A stretch of DNA of 64,000 bases, from positions 1,294,496 to 1,358,495 of the forward strand of contig SCFE01000107.1 in NCBI GenBank assembly GCA_004352715.1. The letters are read 5' to 3'. The notes beneath the pieces were generated by a model. The model ran no database searches, was not told where the DNA came from, and saw only the letters and a program-made list of their open reading frames with translations. This document shows positions 23,537 to 35,571 of the stretch, piece by piece. Numbering within the stretch: the first letter of the stretch is position 1; the number at the start of each line of letters is the position of its first letter. The DNA comes from Hofstenia miamia. Taxonomy: Eukaryota > Xenacoelomorpha > Acoela. The translations under genes and the position numbers were made by a program.

Positions 23537-25125
23537 NAAGAAGCAGTATGGAATCAAAGAACCATTTTTACATCTGAGTGTAAATATTGATAGATATTGA
23601 CTGATCCTCCATTATATTTCACCAGAATAATCATCATTCTAGTCCATCTCTAACGTCATACAAGAGAAACAGCGTTTCTAAAAAACATAGCAACGTCATT
23701 GATAAATGATTCATTTAAATAGAATAAAAGAACTTTAAAATGTAATATTTCATTAAATATTTAGTGAATATTTTTTCCCAATTTTCCTTTGTTTTTACAT
23801 AAATCTTGGCTTAAATTACTAACTTGAAACGTGTTGTTTGGCAATTATAATATCCCCATGGAAACTAGAACATGTCGTTTTTATACAAATTTCTCTAATG
23901 AATAAATAAATAGACTATTTCAGCTAATGGTACAATATACTTAATCCAATATTTAAATTAATTAAACAAAAGTTAGCATGATAATCATTTATTGAAATAT
24001 AAAATGATTTACGATTTTGAATAAATTAATATACAATCTCCGTAAAATTGAACAGAGTTTTTGTTTAATGGGGGAATTTTTTCGCCTTCCCTTATAAGTT
24101 ATCATGCGCTGTAAAAAAAGTTACCAAATCTCCACATGCATGGTTCACAATAATATTTTTTATGTTGCTTTCTTAAATTTACTTGTTTTAAAGTGATGAT
24201 AATAAACCAAGCAGATAAATTCTTTGTTTTACCGTCATTTTGCTCGAATTTATACACTTTATATTCATACAAAGTTAATTTTTTTGCAGCAATTGTTTGT
24301 GATGATAGCATTTTTTTGAATAATCATTCAATAAATATATAATTCCATATCTAAATTTACCATGAACTCTCCGTTTTTGTAATCAATGATGGACATTCTA
24401 ACACATTTTACTGTATTAGCAAATTATTAACAAAAAACACTGTCTATAAAATTTAATACATTTTCGGTAAATATAATCCAAATGACACAACAAAAGCAAA
24501 AACCAATGTGTATAATTTATAGTTTCAGTCAGTTGTTCGTTAAAAGATAGAAAAATTTCAACACTTCCGATTAAAACAAGATCAAATACACATAAATTCG
24601 TTAAAACGGAAATGTAAAAAAGCGTGAAAAGTGTATTATTCACACCTACAAAAATATAGACGCATGGCATTTAAAAGGTAGATCGCTAAGTATTTTGAGA
24701 AATTTTGAAACAATTTACGCACAATTGCTAAAGAAATTGTTGTTTTCCACCTCTTGCATATTTGTTTTGATCAATATTAATGCGGTTAGAAACATGCTCT
24801 AATGCAAATAACACATCATTTTTCATTTGAAATATTTGGGTTTTCGATCTATGAATTGTTTTCCTTGAAACATGGTGTTGCATGTTTAAACATTGTTACA
24901 ACAAAGAAGCCTTAAGTGAAATTTGGCAACAAAAATATCAGTTTGCCTAAATCCTAGAAATCAAAAATAAAACTTCGTCAAAGTATTAATTTGCTCAATT
25001 TAGTTTTATCAAAAATATTTCATCGCTAGATGGCGTCCAATAGAATCTCTTCATTTCCACGTGGCAAATAGTCACGGGTGTCCCATTGTCACGGTCTAGC
25101 GCTCTTCTTAACTACTTTCAATAAC

Positions 25126-25848
25126 GCTTCATCTTGGCGGCTTTTCATTGACGGTATAGTTTTGGATTGTCTTGCTTCTGTTTTAGGCGACTTTAGCGCT
25201 TTCTCTCAGCTACAGAGACTGGCATTTGCAGAATATCAAACTAAAATAAATGATCTGAAAGTACACCTGACACTACACTACAACTGTGAAACAACAAACT
25301 GTGACACTACTCTACGTTTTCATGCGCTTTATAATGTAACAGCAAATAACAACAGGTGTTTATTGATAATAACAAAAGCGTCTATAAAAAATTTCCCCTT
25401 AATTCAATAGGGCTACATTAGTAAACAAAGCGCAAGCATTTGGTAAACAACATAAATATAGCTAAAATGTGACACTACACTACAATTGAATGTTGCATCG
25501 AAAATTAGGGCTATCACTAAAAAACCAATCATGATATTTCAATTAATACTCAAGAAAACATTGAGTGAAAGCTTCTCTAATCGACGCTACCACTTTACCA
25601 GTATTTATCCCTTAAACAGGTTAACTTTAATTAGCTTATAAAATAGAGCACAAAAGCTATTTAATAGATTGAAAAAATGTCAAAAAATGTTTCAACTAGC
25701 AACACATAAAGCAGTGCTTCAAAATGCCTAAAACCCAATTTTAAACATCAATTAGAATATTAATGTCCCAAACCAATCACAAATTCTCCGAAATTCATTA
25801 AAATAAATTTGGCTATTTTCAAAAGATAATCATGGAATTTCCCATGTA
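25126..25848. other. intergenic spacer
   Basis: A 110-codon plus-strand frame near 25078 overlaps the TIR and has no recognisable similarity, so it is not annotated as a gene. Contains three GTGACACTAC(A/T)CTAC-like motifs (25267, 25301, 25469). Confidence 0.4.
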
Positions 25849-28640
25849 GTATGTTTCCATAATTAAAGTGACTTAGTATTAATGTGTGAATTAATTTAAT
25901 CTTTGCTTTGGTTGGAAGTTGTTGAGATATATTGCTGAGAGCCTAAATTGAAATAGCCATTTCTTTATAACATTATTTATTTGCTTTGTAAAATTAAGTT
26001 ATGAATAAAAAATTATACCTAGATATTTGAAGGAATTAACTTATTCTATATATGTATCATTAAATTTTAATTTATATTGAGAAATGCCTGTGTTGTTATC
26101 ATTAGATTTAGGACTAATTATTCAAAATTGTATTTTAAATGGGTTTATTCTCAACCTTAATGATGCAAAATATTGTTCAAGATAAATGCAATTCTCTTCA
26201 AGAATTTTTATGGCAATTTCAGGAGGCTTATGTGAACTAAATAACATAGTATCGTCAGCATATTGTATGGCATTACATGTAGTCTGATTGCTCATATCGT
26301 TTACATACATGTTGAATAGTAATGGTCCTAAAATTGCTCCTTGTGGAACACCATTTTTAATAAAAATCCAATCAGATAAAATTCCATTTAGCTTAACTCT
26401 TTGTCTAAGATTATGAAGATAACTATCTATTAAGTCTGCACTTTTGTTTGCGAAGCCCATAATTTTTATTTTTTTTAATTAAAATTTTGTGGTTTATAGA
26501 GTCAAACGCCTTTGATAAATCTAAACATGCAACTGCTGAAAACTCATCTAAATTGATACTATTTCTCCAATGTTATGTAGCTGTTAACAAAGCATCATTA
26601 GTAGATATATACTTACGAAAACCATATTGATTTTGGTAATACAGATTATGTTTACATAAATGTTCTTTAATTTGATTAAAAAGAAGTAGTTCAAAAATCT
26701 TACTAATTGGTGATGTAACAGAAATAGGTCTATAGTTCAAACAATCTTTTGGGTCATCTTTTTTAAATAATGGAGTAATATTTGCCAATTTTAATTGGTC
26801 AGGAAAAATCGAATGTTTAATGGATGCATTTATAATGTAACAAAGTGGTTCAGCTATTATATCTGGAGCAATTTTTAGATACCAAGATGGAATCATAGAG
26901 GGGCCGTTAGATTTATTCTTTAAAGATTGAATAGATTTGATAATTTCTAGCTTAGTAACATATCTGAAAGCGAAAGACGAAGCTATGGGTTGCATTTCAT
27001 TGCTATCAAAAGGAGTATTTAGGCCATTATAATTACCTCGGTTGCCAAATACTTCATTAAATATGTTACTCATGTCCTTATTGTTAGTGACTATCTTTCC
27101 TTTATACTTAATTTTTTCAATTTTTTCATTTTTCCTTTGTTTCTTATTTAGTAAATTACTTATAAAGTCCCATTTACCTTTTTGAATAGAGATATTTTGA
27201 AATTCAAGACTGGAATATTTGTTATACGCTTTTTTTGTGTAAATATTACACATATTACGTGCATTTTTTAAAAATTTTAATTGGTTGGTGTTTGACAATT
27301 TTTGAATTCCTTACATTTAGATTTCTTTTGTTCCATTAACTCTATGCATTTTGCATCTATCCATGGCTTTGAGACTTTTTTAGCAACATTATCAATTTTT
27401 TCGATAGCATAAATATTCTTTTTAGGGCAACAAATGTCTAAATAGAATAATAAAGTTTTATTAAACTTATTGAACATTTCGTTTGGTTATGTGAAAAGTA
27501 GGTTTTAATCCAATTCTCGTTTTTAAAATGGGTTACAAGTTTTATGATATTTTTTTCTGGCTATATTTTGATCCAGTATCTAGATGGATAGTTAACCTTT
27601 TGCTTATTAGAATAAGTTATTATGAGACAATGGTCAGAATAAGGAAATTCAGAGCAATATATCTATAAAAAAGAGTCGTTCTCTGAAACCATAAAATAAT
27701 CAATCAAGGTTGACTATTTGCAGAAATTCTGGATGGAATACATTGATTTATTAATGAAATGTTGAACGTTGAAAAAAAACTCTGTAGCTTAATTTTTCAT
27801 TATTATTCAAAAATTCAAATTCCATTCACCCATTAGCATAATGTTTGTGTTATGACTTAATGCTGTAATGATTTCTTTTTCCATTTGGGCAAATAAATTG
27901 TTCCAATGAGCTTTGTTTGGACAATATTATATATTCATAAGCTGCCAGCTGTTGCATTTAAGCGGGTCTTGGATGTCGACCCACAGACTTTAGTATGTGC
28001 GATTGCTTGAAATGCTTTTTGTAAGCTTAGGTTTTAATTTTTTATCAATTAAAAACAACACCGCCTCCCTTTGTTTTATTGTAGTGTAAAGTATGATTTC
28101 TATCTATTTTAAATAGTTTGAATTTGGAATCATCAATTGACTAGAGGGAATTTGTATGATCATTTGTAAGCCATGTTTCAGATACTCCAAGGACAAAATT
28201 TGACCCAAGTTCTTGTACGAATTGATTGAATTCATTATTTTTTGAAGAAAGGTTTTGAAAGTTAATATGAATATATTTAGTCGAATTTATAGATTGTGCA
28301 TTGTTAATGCATTGAGTGTATTCACATACTTTGATTGACCTGATAGGACCAGGATTAGGTTCGATTCCGGCCAATTTTAATAACTTATTTAAAAAGAGAA
28401 AATATTGTTTTGTCAATATATTATTTATTATAGTAAATAGAAATAGCTCAGATGGGAAAAAATTGGAAGAACAATAAGACCGATTAATTTTAATGGTTTT
28501 GAGAATTTTTGTATTGACTAAAAACTTATAGCTTTGAGATGAATTTGCAAAAGTAATGTTACATTTTATATTAGCAAAAATTAAAATTATATAGAATGCT
28601 CTAGCGGAATTATTGCATAACATGGATATTAGACGAAAAA
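25849..28640 (-). pseudogene. LINE retrotransposon (LINE-C copy 1): N-terminus, endonuclease start, RT
   Basis: Minus strand. From 28623: an N-terminal leader ending in LAGIEPNPGP (28345-28374, a 2A-like motif), then the start of an apurinic-type endonuclease (HINFQNLSSKNNEF, FVLGVSETWL). 27480-28140 is frame-shifted endonuclease. 27477-26573 holds the RT start: LKNKSNGPSMIPSWYLK, ITPLFKKDD, NYRPISVTSPISKIFE, YGFRKYISTNDALL. 26460-26122 holds NGVPQGAILGPLLFN and the catalytic YADD box, then the thumb (FKYLGIIF). It ends abruptly at 25849 at a point matching 30752 in copy 2, so the 3' end is missing. Frameshifts at several points; dead. Best fit is a CR1/L2-like APE-type LINE. Confidence 0.85.
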
Positions 28641-29546
28641 TTTGCCATAGCCCAATAGATATTAAAAATATTAAAAAAACTTATCATGATTAGAAAAGTC
28701 TTAAAAAGTTTCTGAGTCTTTCAACCATTTTTTATATCTCCATGTTAATCCATATTTTCCATTTTTTTATTTTTACATAAATTTAATTGAATACCATAAT
28801 AAGTGAACATATCCATTTTGCTCACATTTATTATTTTCACTAAATTTTGCAAAATCACCTAAATTCGAGACATTAGCAGTCAATTGTTAAATTTATTTGT
28901 GATCAGGCTTATCATATTTACCAAGGTTACAGAAATCTGATTTTGCTTTGTGCCTTAAACAAATATTATGGTTATCACGGTTGAAGCAAGCTTTCTCAAT
29001 GATTGACGAAACGTGTTGATTAATCTGCTCAAAACGGGACTTAATTATGATCTCATAGTTGTAAAATTAAACTTCTCAGTGTTTTCAACAAAAAAACCCA
29101 ATTTTTTTTATTGATGGCTCTGACAGTTTAAGTATGTTTCTTTTGAAGGTTTTCTTGTTGCATCAAGCAATTTTAGTTAAATAACATTTAACTACGGGCA
29201 TAACGGGCTCAGCATACGGGCACGGACAATTCAACCAGCCTATTTTCATGGGTATGGGCTACGGGCCGTGCACGGCACGGACCCTACCCTAGAGGATGAG
29301 CACTTAAACTACTAAAACTTACATTTATGGGAATTTCGGATACTAATAATGAAAAACACTATAATACGAATTCGAATACTTACTTATTCAATTATCGAAT
29401 AACGAATATTCGGATTGTCAATGGACTACCTGCATACCATTGAAGTTCGGTACTTGGTTTCTCTGAACACCAACAACAAATATCGAAGTCTATCAAGAAG
29501 TCTTCCTTAATATTGCTTGCTTGTTAAAAAATACTTATTCGTTTAA
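28641..29546. other. intergenic spacer with a GC-rich hAT-like terminus
   Basis: AT-rich except for about 29195-29292, a run of CGGGC/GGCACGG motifs ending GGACCCTACCCTAG, whose reverse complement CTAGGGTAGGG resembles a hAT terminal repeat. No partner end was found. Otherwise nothing. Confidence 0.35.
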
Positions 29547-29786
29547 CCCTAGAATAACCCTGCTCTGACGCACTCACTAACTACCTTGTTAGTGACAATT
29601 GTCACTATTGAAAAAATCACTAGTTTATTGCAAAAAGCTTTATTGAAAAAACAGATAGTATTTTAAAGAACAAAAATTCAAAGAAAGTGATGTTCAAATA
29701 GCTTAAACACATAGACCTTCTGAGATAATTTTGTAAAGCCTATCTCTAAAAAAGTGACAATTGTCACTAGCAGGAGAATGCTAAGG
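29547..29786. mobile_element. piggyBac-type MITE (240 bp, TTAA target)
   Basis: Flanked by TTAA on both sides (29543-29546 and 29787-29790). Terminal inverted repeats CCCTAGAATAACCCTGCT and (reverse complement of the right end) CCTTAGCATTCTCCTGCT. Both arms carry the palindrome GTGACAATTGTCAC just inside. TTAA plus a CCCTAGA-type end is the signature of piggyBac elements. Too short for a transposase. Confidence 0.8.
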
Positions 29787-29825
29787 TTAATTAAAAAATC
29801 ATTCAGGAACCAATGTTGACGGAAT

Positions 29826-30105
29826 TTTGATTACATCAGGTGTAACGCAAAAACAATCTTGGGAGTAATTTTTGAATAAGATTCGGGATTTGCGCATCAC
29901 ATCAATGCATTGGTGGCTACCCTGACCAAAATGCAGGTTATACTGGTTAATCGGCGTCGTGCTGGTTACACTCTGGATATACTTGATAAAGTATTTGTAT
30001 CGTTATTTTAAGCAAAATACGTTATGGATTGGTAGTGTATGGATCCGATTTTACGAATCTAAGACAGCTGCAGCTATTCCTTGATAAATGCTATATATAC
30101 AAAAT
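29826..30105 (+). pseudogene. LINE RT C-terminal fragment (LINE-D)
   Basis: Plus-strand translation contains LGVIFE, then HHINALVATLTKMQVILVNR, GYTLDILDKVF, a layout typical of the region after the RT thumb in non-LTR elements. Broken by stops. It ends in (AAATG)n shared with the tail of LINE-C copy 2. Confidence 0.5.
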
Positions 30106-31330
30106 GAAATGAAATGAAATATCCATATTTAGAGTTGCTTTTTATAATATAAAATACTGTTTACAACTCCAAATAGCGTCAAACAATAGAAATAAATGAA
30201 CAAAACACATACAAAGATAATATTTACAAAAATAATTACAATTACTAGCTTGGGCTATGACGAATTTAGGTTAGATGCGGTCTATTGAATAATCACTATG
30301 TTAAAATTTAAAACCTCGCCATTTGTATTCAAGCCTTTCCATTGTATAACTACAGAAATATTATTTAATTTCGTTTTTGAATACTCTTAATTTATTTGTT
30401 TTATAGATTTAGGTAAATTATTCCATATATTTATTGATATGTTGAGAAATCAATTTTTCATTATTTTCTTGTTATATGGAAGAGGCCTAATTTTTAGAGT
30501 TCTATGATTATGTCTAAGCAATATTTTAGAGGATAGAAAGTTGGATTTGTGGTATGGAACAACATTATTAAATATTTTTAAAAAAGTAGTTAATATATTT
30601 TTATAAATAACGCATTGTGGATTTAGACAAGTTTTTATTAATTTCCTGATTTCTGTATTTCTGTTATAAATATGATTAACTGCTATTTTTATAGCAAATT
30701 TTATTTGCACATTGAATTTATTCAAAAATTGTTGGTTTATGTCGGTATACAGTATGTTTCCATAATTAAAGTGGCTGAGTATTAATGTGTGAATTAAATT
30801 GAATTTTTGCTGTGGTTGGAAGTTGTTGTGATACATTGCTAAGAGCCTTTATAGAAGTGGCCATTTTCTTAATAACACTAGATATTTGTTTTGTAAAATT
30901 GAGTTGAGAATAAAAAATGATACCTAAATATTTTAGCGAATTAACTTGCTCTATGTATGTGTCATTAAACTTCAATTCAAATTGTGAACTATTTGTGGAA
31001 TTATTGTTAGATTTAGGTCTAATTAAGCAAAATTGAGTTTAGTTGGGTTTATTCTTAGTTTTAGTGAAGCAAGATATTGTGCGAAAAGATTGAGATTTTT
31101 TTCGCGAACTTTTATAGCAATTTCAGGAGACTTATGTGAACTAAATAGCATAGGATCATCAAAATATTGTATAACATTACATGTGATATGATTGCTTAAA
31201 TCATTTACATGCTCAATGTAACAATGCTGTAAACATTTTAAATTATGCTTTAGGAAAACAATTGATGGATCCAAAACCCAATATTGTATTTTGCTAATAT
31301 CCAAATACATGTCACCAAAATACATCACTT
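30106..31330 (-). pseudogene. LINE retrotransposon (LINE-C copy 2), 5'-truncated
   Basis: Minus strand. Retains part of the palm (a degenerate box near 31150 where YADD is changed to YFDD), MKFNDTYIEQVNSLKYLGI (thumb), and the C-terminal domain ending near 30430 with WNNLPKSIKQ. The 3' UTR matches 18268-18560. On this strand the tail is a short (ATTTC)n run at about 30105-30120. It starts at about 31330. Same family as 25849-28640. Split into three open pieces; inactive. Confidence 0.8.
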
Positions 31331-31372
31331 TGTCATAATCCTACAATTTAAAAGTGAAAAATTAATTAAAAA

Positions 31373-31440
31373 AAGTAGTTTGCTCAATTTAGTTTTGTCA
31401 AAATCATTTTGTCACTAGATGGTGTCCAATAGGATTAATG
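31373..31440 (+). repeat. solo fragment of the 20.8-25.1 kb element's TIR
   Basis: TTTGCTCAATTTAGTTTTGT and CACTAGATGGTGTCCAATAG match the right TIR around 24990-25046 with several substitutions. Only this ~65-bp piece is present. Confidence 0.6.
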
Positions 31441-32165
31441 CATGCCAACATTTCAAATAGCCATAAGTGTTATGAGAACTTTAAGTTGTCCCAATGTTGC
31501 CTGCTTGTTCATGTCTCTTACTACTTCTAAAGCACATGTTTTCATTTTCAGCACCTTTCATCTACTATTTGTTTTCTGTTGATAGACTGCCCAAATCTGG
31601 CTTGTGCGGATAGTATTTTTTACTGGATATTTCTTTCATGTTAGATTAGTTATTATGCATAAGGAAAGGATTTTTCAATTTCATAGGCTATGAAGAGGAA
31701 AAACCAAATAATTTCTTTACATGAAAACTATGAGTAGAAAACTAATATAAAGTATAAACAGAAAAGTGGTTTGGTATCAAGTATAGGAAGTTTTTTCTTT
31801 ACTTTCTGAAAGTGTTTGAATAAAACAAATCAAGTTTAATTTCTTTTGAGAAAATGATATATTAAAAAACAAATATAATATTATCAAGTCAATTTTTACA
31901 AATAATTATGTACAACTGATTATCAGCTACATTGTTAAAGTCATTAATATTTCCTATCTTTCAATTTCCATAATACAGTGAATATTTTTCAAGGGAAAGT
32001 TAGCTTTGAGACAAAATCTTGCTGTGAATAATGGATACTATTATAAATAAGTGGCTTAAAATAATTATGTATGATGCTTTTAAATGGAATTAACCTACAA
32101 AGTAATTACAAGAGAATAACTAATTTCAGTATCTTTCAACTTAGTGTGCAGTAATTGTAACATGA
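31441..32165. other. intergenic, 3' flank of GPCR gene
   Basis: AT-rich. No gene seen. A clear poly(A) signal for the GPCR was not assigned. Confidence 0.4.
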
Positions 32166-34093
32166 CTAGCTATTATAAAGCTTACACTTTTTGAAATTTA
32201 TATACTTCATAAAGGCATTCTTAAATTCAGAGTTTGTTAAGGGATATGCAAAAAAATTCACCACTAAATTTGTAATCATGAGCAATGTAGATAGCTTTTG
32301 GTAAGGACTATCCCAGTCCCACAAATGTCTCTTAAAGATATTCACAGATACCAAATAATGTGCTTGATCAGGAAATGTGGTAATCAAAAATATAATTGTA
32401 ACAATAAATAACATTCTTGTAACATTTGCCTTGGCTTTTGAAATTACTTTGCCAGCTTTAGCTTTACCTAAAATACATTCCACTTAGTTTTACAAATTGA
32501 TACACAAAGAATATTATAATCATTTTATTAATACAAGATGTAAATAGAAGTTTAAATCATAACTTTAAGCTATTGTGAAAAAATCCAAAATTTATTAATC
32601 ATACTAAGGATTTTTATGCAGTCTTTATTGTAAATTATGTCACATAAACTTGTCAATAAGTACAATAATGTAAAAATGATTTACGTCAAAATGTTCAAAC
32701 TATAAAATATAGCACTTAATTCTTCAAACCATGCCTAATTTATCTTCGAACATAGCTCATCTGCTACAGCAATAATTGTGCATATGCAAAATTGAAGAAA
32801 TTGTTTTCAGCAAAGTCTAATTTCTATTAACATCCAAATAGGATAAAAGTGTAAAATCTGAAATACGTGGGAATTACATTTGATTGAATATTATTATAAA
32901 GAGAATGGTGATTTCAATAAGTGCACCCAACAAAATATTGCAACAGCTACAAAATTCCAGTTAATCCATACTATAGTTTAAGTTAATTCTTATTATTACA
33001 ATGTACTCTACATGACATATGCTAAAGTTCCTCAAAGAAAATTTATGCAGTATTAAAATGTGCAATGAAGCCAGCAGTAAGCAACTACTCTTCTAGAGAT
33101 AATATTCAATGTAAAAGTTTGAGTAAGCACCTCATAAATCTTCAATACTTAATTCATTTAAATGTACAAACAGCATTGTTTGTAAACAAGTTGTAAACAA
33201 CTTTGGCTCTTATGATACAATAAACTGCCCTAATCAGATTAGAACTGCACATTTAAGCACACGCGCTCTATGAAAAAAGCCAATAATGTGAAATTCATTC
33301 ATTCTATAAAATTTGGAAAGATTTACTTAGGGATATAAAGAGCTGAAAAAAGTTGAAGATGTTTAAAAACACTTCTAAAACATTTCCATAAAGCTAGACT
33401 TCATATTGAAGGGCTTCAAGCATTACAATCAAGATTATTCAACTAACAGAAATTAAAACGCCATTGCTCAAGTGCATAATTGTTTATTTTGTAATGGTTT
33501 TGTCCAGTTTTTTTACGTCCTTGCAGCAACTTTCAACATAAATGTAAATTGTTAATTCTTCTTTAGGACAATAAAACATTGGCTAGAAATGAATAAGTGA
33601 ATTTTATGGTAAAATTACGAAATAGATATTATATTTTATAATGTAAATTTATATTAAATACCTGTTTGGGTTTGCTTACGTACAGTTGTAGAAATTTTCA
33701 CAGCAATGGAAATATAACAGAGAATTGGTAACATCAATTGAAATGCTATATAAATGATTCCACCAATGAACCCATAATAAAATGCAACCGAGTTTGAATA
33801 ATCTTGGGAGCAGACGCCATTCTTCAATGAAATGCTTACATAATAGTTGGAAGCAAGTATTATGATAGTGAATATCCAGGGAATGCAGGCAAATACGAAG
33901 CACATTTTATCATTGAAGTATTTTTTATAGACCAAGGGATGAACAACTGCCACAAACCTTTCCACCGCAATTATGCTAATGACAAATGCAGAATTTTGCA
34001 GTACCTTTAATGAAATATTGTAAATTATTGTTTTTGAATGCTTCCAAATACAAACGTTGCATAACATTTACAATATCAGTTTTACCTTTATAC

Positions 34094-34141
<48 letters not shown>

Positions 34142-35562
34142 CATCTTTGATTTATAAATAGAGGCCACTGAGTCCTTGTGTATCATGATTGCTTTTATAT
34201 CATCGGCATTTACAACTCAGAGAAACCAACAACATAGAATTATGGGAGGCAGGAGGAGCCAAAATGNNNNNNNNNATATATATATATTTAAGCAATGCAA
34301 CAATTAAAATATGCAGTGCCATGTTACAACAAAACATTGACATTTTTAAGTGGAATTTGTTGATAACAATTATAAAATTTATTTTCAATCCTAATTTTCA
34401 AACAATTTTTCCAAGCCTACTTAAAACATGGTAAATTTTGAGATGTCACGTCTATTGGTGAAATTTGCAGCTAATGTTGAATGGACGTTCCCATTTTCGA
34501 AAATTATTAAAATCCTCCCTATAAGTAGTTTTAGATCAAGCAGTCTAAGGACATTTGTAGCAAAAATTTACCATACCTAGTTATTTTTCTGTAGACATAC
34601 CGTTAAACCCATGTTGAGCCACCGTGTGCAAAGTTAAATTTCGTAAGCTGGAAACCTAGCTCTCCCCTAATTGAAATTTTCAAAAGTAAATTTGTTAATC
34701 TGCAAAATTAAAATGAAAACGAATAATTTAATATATAAAACAATGCTAAGTTTATGTCGCAAAGCATTTCTGCAAATACTTCCTTCAATTGAAAATATAA
34801 CCTTCAAGTGAAAAAACTTCTTATAGTATATTGCTTTACTCAAGAAGTAGTGGATTGCAAGGTTATATTATATGGAAACTCAATTATTTGTAAATCAACA
34901 AATTATAGCTCTTGATCATCGCGCATCATTCTATTTAAATTTATTGTAAAAATTTAATCTCTGTAAAAATATTTTTGAAAAATCTACAACTGTTCATTGT
35001 TCATTGAATTTGATAAATTATATAAAAACCAATTTAGATATGATTTTCATATTATAGAGACATCAACTAAAAATTGGAAATTTGTAATAAGAGGAACGCT
35101 ATAATTGATATAATATGATTACTACGAAAATATATAAATTGAAACAATTTTGAAATCATGTTTATATTTTTTGCAAAATTGCAAGTTATTGTGCTGATAT
35201 ATGAGAATAAATGAAAATAATTTAGAAATCCATTTAAATAAATATTAACATACTGAAAATTGTATAACTTGTGCCTTCAAGGAACAGACAAGTCTTGAAA
35301 GAAGAAATTGCTTAGGTACGTCCCCAGAAAATGTCTCTAAACTTGGAATCAAATTTGTTGCTGAAAAAAGAACAGAACCGATGAAATCACTGATAGCAAG
35401 ATTTGCAATGAGATAATAGTTCTTGTTCTGCATTGATTTCGTCGTCAGTATAATGATGAGAATAAATAGGTTAGCAAAGGCACCAAAAGTGCTGATAGAT
35501 AACATGCACTGCCTAACAAAGGAATCAATCGTTGAGCTCTGTTCATTCCCAGTAAAATTCAT
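32166..35562 (-). CDS. Rhodopsin-like (class A) G-protein-coupled receptor, three exons, 317 aa
   Basis: Coding exons on the minus strand: 35562-35254, 34004-33662, 32467-32166. All have GT-AG borders and matching phase (0, then 1), giving 317 aa and seven membrane segments. TM1 ~20-41 with conserved N31; TM2 with LAISD (D59); disulphide Cys C93 and C168; TM3 ends in ERF (118-120) in place of DRY; TM4 with W146; TM5 with P196; TM6 has TTFPDQ around P250, without the usual CWxP; TM7 has NFFAY (288-292) instead of NPxxY. Short basic C-tail. N-glycosylation site NFT at 2-4. The ATG is 9 nt after a TTGCAG acceptor. Ligand unknown: the form is like invertebrate orphan peptide-type receptors. An open frame from a TTG upstream is not needed. 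Introns carry a short repeat copy (34137-34266). Confidence 0.85.
34137..34266 (+). mobile_element. TA-flanked short interspersed repeat, copy 1 (truncated at a gap)
   Basis: Begins after a long (TA)n tract (34096-34138) with TTGCATCTTTGATTTATAAA and runs to GGAGGAGCCAAAATG, where 9 N interrupt it (34267-34275). Near-identical to copies at 37606 and 38773. Lies in the first coding intron of the GPCR. Confidence 0.8.
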
Positions 35563-35571
35563 TTTAAATCT

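Larger units (their letters stand above)
20809..25125. mobile_element. fold-back-type element with ~415-bp TIRs
   Basis: Left arm about 20809-21224 and right arm about 24709-25125 are inverted copies at high identity. Shared landmarks include AATGGGACACCCGTGAC and CGCTAGATGGCGTCCAATAG near the outer ends, and CACCTCTTGCATATTTG further in. Between them lie a minisatellite (21450-22790) and AT-rich unique sequence. No transposase or other protein is recognisable. About 1 kb of the interior is probably duplicated by assembly (see 22194-22594 and 22817-24662), so the true length is nearer 3 kb. Resembles fold-back/MITE-like non-autonomous DNA elements; superfamily unknown. Confidence 0.72.

Noticed and set aside
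22976-24670. Paired hydrophobic frames of about 69-84 codons on the minus strand
   Set aside because: AT-rich sequence read in frame gives Phe/Leu/Tyr-rich text; they are in the artefactually duplicated interior of a TIR element.
25078-25410. 110-codon frame overlapping the right TIR
   Set aside because: It starts within the inverted repeat and has no recognisable family features; plausible only as chance.
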